Shown here: in pieces, positions 45,940-55,800 of the stretch | Layout: each line of letters begins with the position of its first letter | Position numbering within the stretch: the stretch's first letter is position 1 | Assembly (NCBI RefSeq): GCF_023206395.1 | Contig: NZ_CP066149.1 | Span: 3,224,001 to 3,288,000, forward strand | DNA: 64,000 bases | Source: Vibrio sp. ED004 | Lineage (GTDB): Bacteria > Pseudomonadota > Gammaproteobacteria > Enterobacterales > Vibrionaceae | Reading direction: 5' to 3' | The notes under the pieces: generated by a model | Databases searched by the model: none | Told to the model about the DNA's origin: nothing | The model's input: the letters and a program-made list of their open reading frames with translations, nothing else | Position numbers and translations under genes: made by a program

Positions 45940-46929
45940 ATGAAAGTGACCATTAAAGACGTAGCTAAAAAAGCGAATGTCTCCATCGCAACCGTTTCGT
46001 ACGCAATGAATGACTGCAATCGCGTCAGTGAAAAGACGCGTCAGCACGTTCTCAATATTGCTAACGAAATGAACTACGTCGCTAACACTAATGCCAAGCA
46101 GTTGAAACAGCGTCGTAGCTATGCAATCGGCCTATTTCTAAACAACTGGTTTGGCCCGATATACAGCGAACTTGTAAAAGGTATCGAGAAGGTATGTCAC
46201 CAGCGTGGCTATGATGTCGTCGCTTGTAGCATGTATGGAAATGAAGACTCTACTGCTCACAAGTATATTCGAGATCGAGTTGTTGATGGCGCGGTGGTTT
46301 TAACCAATTCATTTGATACCGAGTTTCTAAAGTCGGTCGCAGGCCCAGACTTCCCTATGGTGGTTCTAGACCGAGAAATAAGTGCTCCCGGTATCTATAA
46401 CATCCTTATCGACAACTTTGGTGGCGCATTCAGTGCAACCAAAGAGTTGGTGCTTAAGGGCTGCAAAGACATCTACTTCTTCACTGGGCCTGAAGACTCA
46501 TACGATAGCAAGAAGCGACTGGATGGCTACATCTCAGCTTTGGGCTATTTCAATATACCAGTTAAAAACCATCATTTGATTAAAAGCGATTTCACAGAAA
46601 AGACCGCTTACAAGCAGATGAATGAGTTATTGGAACAGGGGCGCAGGCCCGACGCGGTATTTGCGGCCAATGATGAAATGGCGATCGGCATAATTCGCGC
46701 AGCGAAGCGTTTTGAAATAGACATCCCGAGCGAAATGAAGCTCGTCGGTTTCGACAATATAAGAATGGCAGAGTTAATGATTCCGAGTTTAACGACCGTT
46801 ACCCATGAGAAAGAGGGGATGGGGGAGCTTGCAGCATCAACGCTTATCAATGCGCTTGATGAAAAAGCTAAAGACTCACAAGCATTAACGATTTTGCCAA
46901 CGTCATTAATTTTACGTGAAACTCTGTAG
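45940..46929 (+). CDS. LacI-family transcriptional regulator
   Basis: 329 residues, the usual LacI length. The N-terminal helix-turn-helix is clear (TIKDVAKKANVSIATVSYAM, with the hinge helix around ANTNAKQLKQ), followed by a periplasmic-binding-protein-like effector domain with FFTGPEDSYDSKKRLDGY and VFAANDEMAIGII. Start ATG 45940 with AAAGGAAATAAG upstream. It lies inside the glucan locus, between GH94 and binding-protein genes, so it most likely senses a glucan oligosaccharide or glucose phosphate and controls the locus. Repressor or activator is not known. Confidence 0.9.
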   Translation: MKVTIKDVAKKANVSIATVSYAMNDCNRVSEKTRQHVLNIANEMNYVANTNAKQLKQRRSYAIGLFLNNWFGPIYSELVKGIEKVCHQRGYDVVACSMYGNEDSTAHKYIRDRVVDGAVVLTNSFDTEFLKSVAGPDFPMVVLDREISAPGIYNILIDNFGGAFSATKELVLKGCKDIYFFTGPEDSYDSKKRLDGYISALGYFNIPVKNHHLIKSDFTEKTAYKQMNELLEQGRRPDAVFAANDEMAIGIIRAAKRFEIDIPSEMKLVGFDNIRMAELMIPSLTTVTHEKEGMGELAASTLINALDEKAKDSQALTILPTSLILRETL

Positions 46930-46936
46930 GATAGTT

Positions 46937-48184
46937 ATGAAAAAGTGGTTGATTGGATGTGTGCTTGCGCTGAGTTCGCAAGTGTCACTCGCAGATAATA
47001 CCCGTATCGAAGTCATGACCCCAGTGGGTAACTACATGGACTTTGTCCGTTCTGAGTTAGTTCCTGAGTTCAAAAAAAGATATCCAAACGTAGATGTAGT
47101 CGTATCAAACGATGAAAACCTGGAAACCCGCATGGCAGCAGGCGATGTGCCAAACCTATATGCAGGTGTGTTTGGTTACCAACCCGCGAAATACGCCAAG
47201 ATGGGTAAGCTCGCTTACTTAGAGCAGTTCGAAGGGTTCAATGCGATGGAGGACAGGATCGATCCTGTATTCATGCAGAAAAATTACGGTCGAAACTACT
47301 ACATCCCTTGGAATGCAACAACGACGCTGATGCTCTACAACAAAGAGCTGTTCATTGAAGCGGGTTTAGATCCAGAGGACCCACCTCAAACCTGGGACGA
47401 ATTTTTACACGCGGCAGAAAAGATCAGCCAACTGCCTCCAAGAGCAGATGGCAGCCCAGTGTACGGCACCGTATTCTGGAACGAAGCACTGTCTTGGGGT
47501 AGCTGGTACTGGAGCATGCTGGCTCAGATGTACTACAACTTCAACGACGGCCAATACGGCTTGCTTAATCGTTTCGGTACCAACCCTAACTTCGATAGAG
47601 AAGAAGCGAACCTAGCGCTGTTCTTTGAAACCATGGCGAAGGCGCAGCAGTATTCTCCACTGACCATGGAGAAGAACTTCTTCTCACGCACCATTGGTAT
47701 GTGGCCACAGTTTGGCTTTGGCTGGAAAGCAAACTTAACTGAAGCGGCTGGTAAGCCGATGGTGGTGGGAGAAGATGTTGGATTAGCACCGATTCCGACG
47801 CTGAACAAAGGCGACACCTCATATTCTACACTGGATGGTCGCGCGCTAATGATCTTCAAAAATAGCGTCGAGAAAGAGCAGCTGTCGTGGGCGTTCTTAG
47901 AGCTGATGATGGAAGACGAGTTTAACCACAAAGCCAATGTGGCGCTGGGACAACTGCCAACCCTGATCTCGCTAAAAGATCGACCTTACTACAACACATC
48001 AGAAGCCAAGCCATTTGTTGAGCAACTACCAAACGCAAAACTGAATGAACCTTTTGCACTTTCATCAGATATGGCTGGCGTCATTCTTGAGCAGTATTCC
48101 AAAGCTGTGGTTAAGCAAGATGTTTCTGCTGAGGAAGCGGTAGAAGCAGCGGCGAAGCAAGCTGAAAAACTCATTAACGAATAG
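46937..48184 (+). CDS. ABC transporter sugar-binding protein
   Basis: Periplasmic solute-binding protein, 415 residues. Signal peptide MKKWLIGCVLALSSQVSLAD cleaved near residue 20. The body has the carbohydrate-binding (cluster B/MalE-like) layout: VEFKKRYPNV-type N-lobe, YYIPWNATTTLMLYNKELFIEAGL, and PPQTWDEFLHAAEKI. ATG 46937 has AGGA upstream overlapping the LacI stop; the longer frame from 46916 is unlikely. It supplies oligosaccharides to the two permeases that follow. Confidence 0.9.
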   Translation: MKKWLIGCVLALSSQVSLADNTRIEVMTPVGNYMDFVRSELVPEFKKRYPNVDVVVSNDENLETRMAAGDVPNLYAGVFGYQPAKYAKMGKLAYLEQFEGFNAMEDRIDPVFMQKNYGRNYYIPWNATTTLMLYNKELFIEAGLDPEDPPQTWDEFLHAAEKISQLPPRADGSPVYGTVFWNEALSWGSWYWSMLAQMYYNFNDGQYGLLNRFGTNPNFDREEANLALFFETMAKAQQYSPLTMEKNFFSRTIGMWPQFGFGWKANLTEAAGKPMVVGEDVGLAPIPTLNKGDTSYSTLDGRALMIFKNSVEKEQLSWAFLELMMEDEFNHKANVALGQLPTLISLKDRPYYNTSEAKPFVEQLPNAKLNEPFALSSDMAGVILEQYSKAVVKQDVSAEEAVEAAAKQAEKLINE

Positions 48185-48206
48185 TGTGATAGGTCTAAGT
48201 GAAACT

Positions 48207-49082
48207 ATGAAAAAAGATAACCTCATAACCGGCTACCTGTTCCTTGCTCCATGGATTGTGTACTTCGCGGTCTTTTTGATTTACCCGTTCTTCTTGTCGT
48301 TTGAGAGCAGCTTTCTCAGCGTAAACATCTTGATGCCAGAGAACACCAAGTTTATTGGATTAACCAACTGGATCACAGTCGTTACTGACTTTACGTTCTG
48401 GAAATCGTTGTTCAACGTGGTGTTCAACCAAGTCATCTTCGTGTCGTTGAGCTTTGTGATTGGACTGGGTTTGGCCTTATTACTCAACGAGATCAAATTC
48501 TTGTCGAGCATGTTCCGCACCATCATGTTCATTCCGGTGGTGACCTCCATTACCGTGGCGATGATCATTTTTGACTTCGTATCAGGCCCTTCAGGTCCAA
48601 TTCAAAGCACTATGGTGGGGGCGAATCTTCTTTCAGAGCCGGTGTTCTGGAAGTTTGAAGAGTGGTTACCAATGCCTGTGATTGCGGTGTTCAGTGCTTG
48701 GAAGTGGTTCGGTGTGCAGATGATCATCTTTCTAGGTGGTATCGCGAGTATCGATAAATCGCTGTTCGAAGCGGCTGATATTGATGGTGCATCGTGGTGG
48801 CGTAAGACAAAGAAAATTACTTTGCCGATGATCATGCCGCAGATCGTTTTCGTGATGACAATGAACATCATCAACGGCTTGCAGATGTTTATCGAAGTGT
48901 TCATGAACTTCGACTTAAACGGCGGTCCTTACCAATCGGCACTTACACCTGTGCTCTACCTCTACCAAACCGGCTTTGAGCAAATGAAGATGGGTGAAGC
49001 TTCAACCATTGGCTTAATGCTCGCTTGCGTAATTTACCTGCTGACGATGATGCAGTTAAAAATCACCAGTAAGGAAGACTAA
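48207..49082 (+). CDS. Sugar ABC transporter permease (MalF-like)
   Basis: Inner-membrane permease of the importer, about 291 residues with six hydrophobic helices. The EAA loop is EAADIDGASWWRKTKKITLP, which contacts the ATPase. MKKDNLITGYLFLAPWIVYF is a typical N-terminus, so ATG 48207 is preferred; a GTG at 48186 would add seven residues. It starts just after the binding-protein gene and is 2 bases from the next permease. Confidence 0.88.
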   Translation: MKKDNLITGYLFLAPWIVYFAVFLIYPFFLSFESSFLSVNILMPENTKFIGLTNWITVVTDFTFWKSLFNVVFNQVIFVSLSFVIGLGLALLLNEIKFLSSMFRTIMFIPVVTSITVAMIIFDFVSGPSGPIQSTMVGANLLSEPVFWKFEEWLPMPVIAVFSAWKWFGVQMIIFLGGIASIDKSLFEAADIDGASWWRKTKKITLPMIMPQIVFVMTMNIINGLQMFIEVFMNFDLNGGPYQSALTPVLYLYQTGFEQMKMGEASTIGLMLACVIYLLTMMQLKITSKED

Positions 49083-49084
49083 TC

Positions 49085-49906
49085 ATGAATGCTGATAAGA
49101 AAAAAAACCTACTGATTTACGGCACACTTCTGGTTGCCACGCTTATTGTGTTGTATCCGTTTTTCTACATGGTGATCAACTCATTTAAGACGGGCCCTGA
49201 GATCATGCACAGCCCGAATAGTTTACCAAAAGAGTGGTCGTTTGCTGGTTACATCAAGGTGTTTGATTCAGTGAATTTGGGGAGGGTGTTCTTTAACACC
49301 ATTTTCATCTCGGTCACTGTCACGGTACTGAACACATTGTTCTCATCGATGGTCGCGTATTCGATTGTCAAAACCAACTTACCTGGCCGAGAGTTTTGGC
49401 TAAAAGTGATTCTTGGTTCGATGATGATTCCGGCGATTCTGTTCACCATCCCAACTTACATGATGATGTATGAGTGGAACTGGATTAACACCTATCGCGT
49501 GCTGATCATTCCGGGTGCCATCAGTGCATACAACATCTTCTTGATGGTGCAGTTTATGAAGCAGATAGACAACGCCTACTTGGAAGCGGCTCGAATTGAT
49601 GGCGCGAGTGAGATGCGTATCTTCTTCAAAATCATTCTGCCTATGATGCGACCAGCTCTAGCAACGGTCGGTATCCTGACTTTTATGGGGGCATGGAACG
49701 ACTTTATGGGACCACTACTTTACGTACGAGACGACTCTCTGATGACACTGCAGCTTGCTCTGTACAACTTTAAAACAGAAGTACCGGGAACCAACTTAGA
49801 GCAACTGTGGGCGATGACCACCATGATTGCGGTTCCTGTTGTGATTGTCTTTTTCTGCCTACAGAAGAACTTCATCAAGGCATTTACTGGCGTAGGGGTT
49901 AAGTAA
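49085..49906 (+). CDS. Sugar ABC transporter permease (MalG-like)
   Basis: Second inner-membrane permease, 273 residues, six helices. EAA loop EAARIDGASEMRIFFKIILP. Start ATG 49085 with AAGGA upstream. Its stop overlaps the start of the next small gene (TAATG), so the small membrane protein is translationally coupled to the importer. Confidence 0.9.
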   Translation: MNADKKKNLLIYGTLLVATLIVLYPFFYMVINSFKTGPEIMHSPNSLPKEWSFAGYIKVFDSVNLGRVFFNTIFISVTVTVLNTLFSSMVAYSIVKTNLPGREFWLKVILGSMMIPAILFTIPTYMMMYEWNWINTYRVLIIPGAISAYNIFLMVQFMKQIDNAYLEAARIDGASEMRIFFKIILPMMRPALATVGILTFMGAWNDFMGPLLYVRDDSLMTLQLALYNFKTEVPGTNLEQLWAMTTMIAVPVVIVFFCLQKNFIKAFTGVGVK

Positions 49907-50391
49907 TGAAAGTATCGACAGGATATAAATTATTAGCGCTGGCCTCGGTTATTTTAATCGCCTACGGTTCGGCTTGGTTGAAAGCCTATTCACTATCGGA
50001 AAACTACTTTGCATACGCAGAGCAGCAATACGAGCAAGGTGAACTGGTGACTGCGCTGAAAGGGATGAACAAACTCGAACTCAGAATTGAAGACGAGTAC
50101 TTGGGCGGCTATCAGCAGGTGATTGAAACTTGGCGAAACGCAACGCTTGGTCCTAAGCCAGACGCTTACTATCAGTCATTAGAAAAACCTACATTGATCA
50201 TTGAGCAACTTAACGAACAGCAGTTAATGGCGTTCATCGAGATCTATGTTCAGCTTGATTCTCGATATGTTCCAACGGCTGCTGACCAACTGCGACGCTT
50301 AGCGAAGCAGTCTGGTAATGATGCGTTATACCAAGAGATGACCGAGTTTCTAGCCGAAGCTTTCCCACGTTACAAATTGAAAGAGATCTAA
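49906..50391 (+). CDS. Small membrane-anchored protein of the glucan importer operon
   Basis: 161 residues with one N-terminal membrane helix (about 7-27) and a helical soluble part beginning ENYFAYAEQQYEQGELVTALKG, which resembles a short TPR-like helical pair. The C-terminal half (residues 90-155) is also helical. No catalytic motif. The start overlaps the permease stop by one base and the stop is 3 bases before the GH3 gene, so it is tightly placed between transporter and hydrolase. A role in the importer or in tethering is plausible but not shown. I do not recognise the family. Confidence 0.65.
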   Translation: MKVSTGYKLLALASVILIAYGSAWLKAYSLSENYFAYAEQQYEQGELVTALKGMNKLELRIEDEYLGGYQQVIETWRNATLGPKPDAYYQSLEKPTLIIEQLNEQQLMAFIEIYVQLDSRYVPTAADQLRRLAKQSGNDALYQEMTEFLAEAFPRYKLKEI

Positions 50392-50394
50392 TCG

Positions 50395-52551
50395 ATGACT
50401 CTATACAAAGACAACTCTGTGAGTTACCAAACCAGAACACAAGATTTACTGTCTCAGATGACGCTTGCCGAGAAAGTGGGTCAGCTTTGTCAATCGCCAA
50501 TGCTAGATTATGACGACAACAAGCAAGAGTATTTGATGAAAGTAGAGCAGGGTGCGTATGGTTCGCGCATCCTTGCTGACACGGCGTGGGCGGGTAATGC
50601 ACCGGGTGAGTCGGTTAATCCGCATCAACTCAATGAGATCCAAAAGGTGGCGATGGAAAAAAGCCGCCTTGGGATTCCCATCATATTCGCTCGTGATGTG
50701 ATTTATGGTCAAAAGACAGTGCTACCCATTCCTCTGGCTCAGGCATGTTCTTGGAATCCACAATTGGTTGAAGAATCATATGAATGCATCGCTGCTGAAG
50801 CGGCTTCTTTAGGTATCAACTGGACCTTTGCGCCCATGCTCGACATTGTTCGAGACCCTCGCTGGGGGCGAGTGATTGAGAGCTCTGGCGAAGACCCTTA
50901 TTTAACCAGTCAGTTTGCAAAATCCGTGGTGAAAGGTTTCCAAGGTGACGACCCTTCACAACCGAATAAGCTGGTGGCGTGTGCCAAACACTTTGTTGGC
51001 TACGGTGCATCAGAAGGTGGTCGAGACTACGACACTACTGAGTTGAGTGAGAACACCTTACACAATGTGCACTTGCCTCCGTTTGCCGCAGCAGTGAAGG
51101 CCGGGGTTGCAACCATGATGTCTGGATTTAACGACCTTGGTGGTACACCGGTAACCGGCTCTCATCCATTGATTCGAGACTGGCTCAAAGGCGAGCATAA
51201 GTTTGATGGCATGGTCGTCAGTGATTGGGGCTCTATTTCCGATCTGGAATACTTCCAAGTTGCGAAAGACCCATCGGCAGCGGCGTTAAAGGCGTTGGAT
51301 GCGGGTGTTGATATGGCGATGACCCACGAAGCATACGAAGATACCCTTGAAGAACTGGTGACGAGCAATCCAAGCTTGCAAGAGTCGCTAGATGAGGCTG
51401 TTTACCGAGTGTTGCTCACCAAGTTCCGCGCTGGTCTGTTTGAACGACCATACATCGACCCTGAGCTGCATAAGAGTGTGTTGGGCTTAGAAGAACATAA
51501 ACAAAAAGCGCTGGAGCTAACACAAGAAAGCATGGTGCTGCTTAAAAATGATGGTGACTTGCTACCGCTGAACTTGAAAGGCTTAACCATTGCTGTGATT
51601 GGCCCTCATGCGCACTCACAAAGGCAGCACCTTGGCTCTTGGTGTTTAGATGGCAATGCGGACGACGTTGCAACGATTACTGACGGTATCCAAGCCGCTG
51701 CGCCAGAGAATACAGTGATTACCGATTCAAGCGCATTTAGTGATGACATGATGGAGTGTGCGCATCGCGGTGATGTAGTTGTACTCTGTGTCGGTGAAAG
51801 TCATCGCCGAACCGGAGAAGCGCGTAATATCGCCGAGCTTGTACTGCCACCTGGCCAAGAAGAGCTGATTGAGGCTATCGGCAAAACGGGCAAACCTCTA
51901 GTTGTGGTTCAGTGTACTGGCAGACCCGTACCGTCAGCTAAGATTGAACAATATGCTCAGTCATTGATTTACGCATGGCAAAGCGGAACAGAGACAGGTA
52001 ACGCAGTCGGTAACTTGTTGTTTGGTCATAGCAACCCAAGTGGCAAGTTAACCATGACAGTGCCAAGAAGCACAGGGCAAATCCCTATGTATTACGGCCG
52101 CAAGCCGATTGGTAAAATGCGAGCGTATCAAGAGTACATGCCGTACAAAAATGAGCAAGATACACCGCTTTACCCATTCGGTTTCGGTTTAAGTTACTCG
52201 CAGTTTGAATACGGCAAGTTGACCGTTGTGACGCCTGAAATTACAGAGAATGAGAACCTAATTGTCGAGGTTGAAGTTGAAAACACCTCTGCGATTGCTG
52301 GGCAGGAAGTCGTTCAGTGCTATATCTCTCGCCAAGTCTCTTCGACGACTCGTCCACAGAGAGAACTGAAAGCCTTTACGAAGTGCTGTTTAGAAGGGCA
52401 TGAGCGCAAAACCGTTCGGCTTGAGATTGATGCAGATGACCTAAAATTCTACGGCAGCCAAGCGTGCTTTATGTATGAAAAGGGCGAAGTGGATGTGTAT
52501 GTCGGTGGAAGCAGTTTAGCAATGGATTCAGTGACGGTTCACTTACTATAA
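50395..52551 (+). CDS. Cytoplasmic GH3 beta-glucosidase
   Basis: 718 residues, no signal peptide, so it works on imported sugars. Catalytic nucleophile is Asp277 (GMVVSDWGSI) and a likely acid/base Glu475 (RRTGEARNIAEL). Other GH3 features: APMLDIVRDPRWGRVIESSGEDP, KHFVGYGASEGGRDYD, LLKNDGDLLPL start of the second domain, and a C-terminal fibronectin-like domain (EVVQCYISRQVSS). In the beta-1,2-glucan pathway of Listeria the corresponding enzyme hydrolyses sophorose; the same role here would finish off disaccharides left by GH94. Start ATG 50395. Last gene of the locus. Confidence 0.9.
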   Translation: MTLYKDNSVSYQTRTQDLLSQMTLAEKVGQLCQSPMLDYDDNKQEYLMKVEQGAYGSRILADTAWAGNAPGESVNPHQLNEIQKVAMEKSRLGIPIIFARDVIYGQKTVLPIPLAQACSWNPQLVEESYECIAAEAASLGINWTFAPMLDIVRDPRWGRVIESSGEDPYLTSQFAKSVVKGFQGDDPSQPNKLVACAKHFVGYGASEGGRDYDTTELSENTLHNVHLPPFAAAVKAGVATMMSGFNDLGGTPVTGSHPLIRDWLKGEHKFDGMVVSDWGSISDLEYFQVAKDPSAAALKALDAGVDMAMTHEAYEDTLEELVTSNPSLQESLDEAVYRVLLTKFRAGLFERPYIDPELHKSVLGLEEHKQKALELTQESMVLLKNDGDLLPLNLKGLTIAVIGPHAHSQRQHLGSWCLDGNADDVATITDGIQAAAPENTVITDSSAFSDDMMECAHRGDVVVLCVGESHRRTGEARNIAELVLPPGQEELIEAIGKTGKPLVVVQCTGRPVPSAKIEQYAQSLIYAWQSGTETGNAVGNLLFGHSNPSGKLTMTVPRSTGQIPMYYGRKPIGKMRAYQEYMPYKNEQDTPLYPFGFGLSYSQFEYGKLTVVTPEITENENLIVEVEVENTSAIAGQEVVQCYISRQVSSTTRPQRELKAFTKCCLEGHERKTVRLEIDADDLKFYGSQACFMYEKGEVDVYVGGSSLAMDSVTVHLL

Positions 52552-52625
52552 GGTGTTTGGGCAAGATACAGTATTTATCTAAATTAAACGGCTCGCTTGA
52601 TGTAAGTTGTTAAAATATAGAAAAA

Positions 52626-52655
52626 AGATTGGGTCGCACCAATCTCTTTTTGTTT
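52626..52655 (+). terminator. Intrinsic terminator of the glucan locus
   Basis: 7-bp stem AGATTGG / CCAATCT with a 6-base loop, followed by CTTTTTGTTTTT. Confidence 0.7.
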
Positions 52656-52766
52656 TTAAGAGGTTGTGACACTAATTGAGTTTCTCATATCAATGAGAGC
52701 GCTTAGGCTTCGATAATTTAAACAACACGTGTAAGTGGCTTCCCATTCTATAGTCTGGCTCACTTG

Positions 52767-52775
52767 TGGTACAAT
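52767..52775 (+). promoter_or_regulatory. Extended -10 promoter for hrpA
   Basis: TGGTACAAT matches an extended -10 (TGn plus TACAAT). A transcript starting near 52782 would leave room for the ribosome site TAGGA at 52801 and a TTG start at 52812. The -35 region is weak. Confidence 0.4.
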
Positions 52776-52811
52776 CGCGCGAGTTTAATAAGTACAAGAA
52801 TAGGACACGCT

Positions 52812-55800
52812 TTGACTTCGTCTCCGGAAAAAGCAGACAACAACAAGAATGCAGCCCAATCGAGTTCCTCAAAGAACAACGCTGCATCGAAAAAATCTGC
52901 TGAGCAATCAAATGCCACAAAAGCTGAGCAATCAGCGACAAACAACAAATCATCTCAAAATAGCCCAGCCTCTCTTCGTAAGGCCTTAAATGAGTGCATG
53001 ATGCGCGACCGCTTCCGTTTAAGTAAGCGAATCTCTGGTGCAAGCCGTATTAAGAACGAACAATCTAAGCATGCTGTTTTCGATGAAATCGCATTAGACA
53101 TTGCCAAGTCGATGATGACGGCAACCCAGCGTGCTGCGCAAAAACCAACGATTGAATACCCAGAAATTCTCCCTGTTAGCCAAAAGCGCGACGACATCGC
53201 GAAAGCCATTGCTGAAAACCAAGTGGTTATCTTGGCGGGTGAAACAGGCTCGGGTAAAACTACTCAGTTACCAAAAATCTGTTCTGAGCTTGGCCGCGGC
53301 CGCTTTGGCCTAATTGGTCACACTCAGCCTCGTCGTCTTGCTGCGCGTTCGGTTGCGAACCGTATTGCTGAAGAGATGGAAACACAGCTGGGTGAGTTTG
53401 TTGGTTATAAGGTTCGATTCAACGACCAGATTTCTGACAACACACAAATCAAATTGATGACCGACGGTATTCTACTGGCGGAGATTCAGCACGACCGTTT
53501 CTTAAACCAGTACGACACCATCATTATCGATGAAGCGCACGAACGCAGCCTGAACATCGATTTCATTATGGGTTACTTGAAAGAGTTGCTACCAAAGCGT
53601 CCTGATCTGAAAGTGATCATCACGTCTGCAACCATCGACCCAGAGCGTTTCTCTAAGCACTTCAATAATGCACCAATCATCGAAGTGTCTGGCCGTACTT
53701 ATCCAGTAGATACGCGTTACCGCCCATTAGGTGGTGATGAAAGTGATTCAGACCGTGACCAAATCGAAGGCATCTTTGAAGCGGTTGATGAGCTGTGTGA
53801 TGAAGGTCTTGGCGATATCTTGATCTTCATGAACGGTGAACGAGAGATTCGTGATACTGCGGATGCACTGAGCAAACGTAACCTGCGTGATACTGAGATC
53901 GTTCCGCTATATGCTCGTCTTTCGGCGGGTGAGCAGAACCGTATCTTCCAGTCTCACACTGGTCGACGCATCGTTCTGGCGACCAACGTGGCAGAGACCT
54001 CGTTAACCGTTCCGGGCATTAAGTATGTCATCGACCCGGGTACGGCGCGTATTAGCCGTTACAGCTACCGTACTAAAGTACAGCGCCTACCGATTGAGCC
54101 AGTGTCTCAAGCGAGCGCAAACCAGCGTAAAGGTCGTTGTGGTCGTGTTGCGGAAGGTATCTGTATTCGTCTGTACTCTGAGGAAGACTTCGAGTCACGC
54201 CCAGAGTTTACTGATCCAGAGATTCTTCGTACTAACCTAGCATCGGTTATCCTTCAGATGACAGCGCTTGGCCTAGGCGACATTCAAGCATTCCCATTTG
54301 TTGAAGCGCCAGATAAGCGCAACATTCAAGATGGCGTAAGGCTTCTTGAAGAGCTTGGTGCAATTGCGACAACTGAGCCTGCTGCTAATAAAAACAAGAA
54401 TCAAGGCGACGATAAGAAGAAGCTCACGGCGATTGGTCGTAAGCTAGCGAAGCTGCCTATCGATCCACGTTTAGCTCGTATGGTGATTGAAGCGCCACGA
54501 AACCGTTGTTTGCATGAAGTGATGGTTATTGCGTCTGCGTTGTCGATTCAAGACCCGCGTGAACGCCCGTCAGATAAGCAACAATCGTCAGATGACAAGC
54601 ACAAGCGCTTCTTCGATAAAGAGTCTGATTTCATCACGTTTGTGAACCTATGGGATTACATCAAGCAGCAGCAAAAAGCGCTGTCGAGTAACCAATTCCG
54701 CAAACAGTGTAAGCAGGATTACCTCAACTATTTACGTATTCGTGAATGGCAAGATGTGTACTTCCAAATTCACCAAGCAATGCGTGAATTGGATACCAAA
54801 CTGAACACTGAACCAGGTAGCTACGATGGCATTCATATGTCTTTGCTATCAGGTCTGCTTTCGCACATCGGTATGAAAGACCAAGAGAAGAATGAATATC
54901 AAGGTGCACGTAATGCGCGCTTCCATATCTTCCCTGCGTCTGGCCTATTTAAGAAACAGCCTAAGTGGATCATGTCTGCTGAGCTGGTGGAAACCTCAAA
55001 GCTTTGGGGACGCGTCATCGCCAAGATTCAACCTGAATGGATTGAACCGCTCGCGAAACACCTGATTAAACGCAGCTACAGCGAACCACATTGGTCGAAG
55101 AAGCAAGCGGCGGTAATGGCACACGAAAAAGTGATGCTTTACGGAATTCCAATTGTTCCTAAACGCCTTGTGAACTACGGAGCAATTGATGCAACTGTCA
55201 GTCGTGAGTTGTTTGTGCGCAGCGCGTTGGTAGAAGGTGAGTGGGAAACCAAGCACACCTTCTTTATGCAAAACCGCAAGCTACTGCAAGAAGTGGAAGA
55301 GCTAGAGCACAAGTCTCGTCGTCGTGACATCTTGATCGATGATGATGAGCTGTTCGATTTCTATGACCAGCGTGTGGGTGAAGAAGCGGTTTCAGGCCGT
55401 CACTTCGATACATGGTGGAAGAAGACCAGCCAGAAAACACCAGAGCTACTCAACTTTGAAAAGTCGATGCTGTTCAGAGGCGATGCTAGCCACGTTACTG
55501 ATTTGGACTACCCGAACTTCTGGCATCAAAACGGTATTAAGCTGAAGCTGAGCTATCAATTTGAGCCGGGCGACGACAACGATGGTGTAACGGTACACAT
55601 TCCGCTGCCTATCTTGAACCAAATCGACCAGAACGGTTTCGATTGGCAAATCCCAGGCCTACGTCAGGAGTTGGTGATTAGCTTAATCAAGTCGTTACCT
55701 AAAACGCTACGCCGTAACTTTGTACCTGCGCCAAACTACGCAGATGCTTTCTTGGCACGCGTGACGCCGCTTGAAGCACCGTTACTGGGTTCTCTTGAGA

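Noticed and set aside
52690..53043. Minus-strand ORFs over the hrpA start
   Set aside because: Shadows of the low-complexity N-terminus of hrpA, with no SD.
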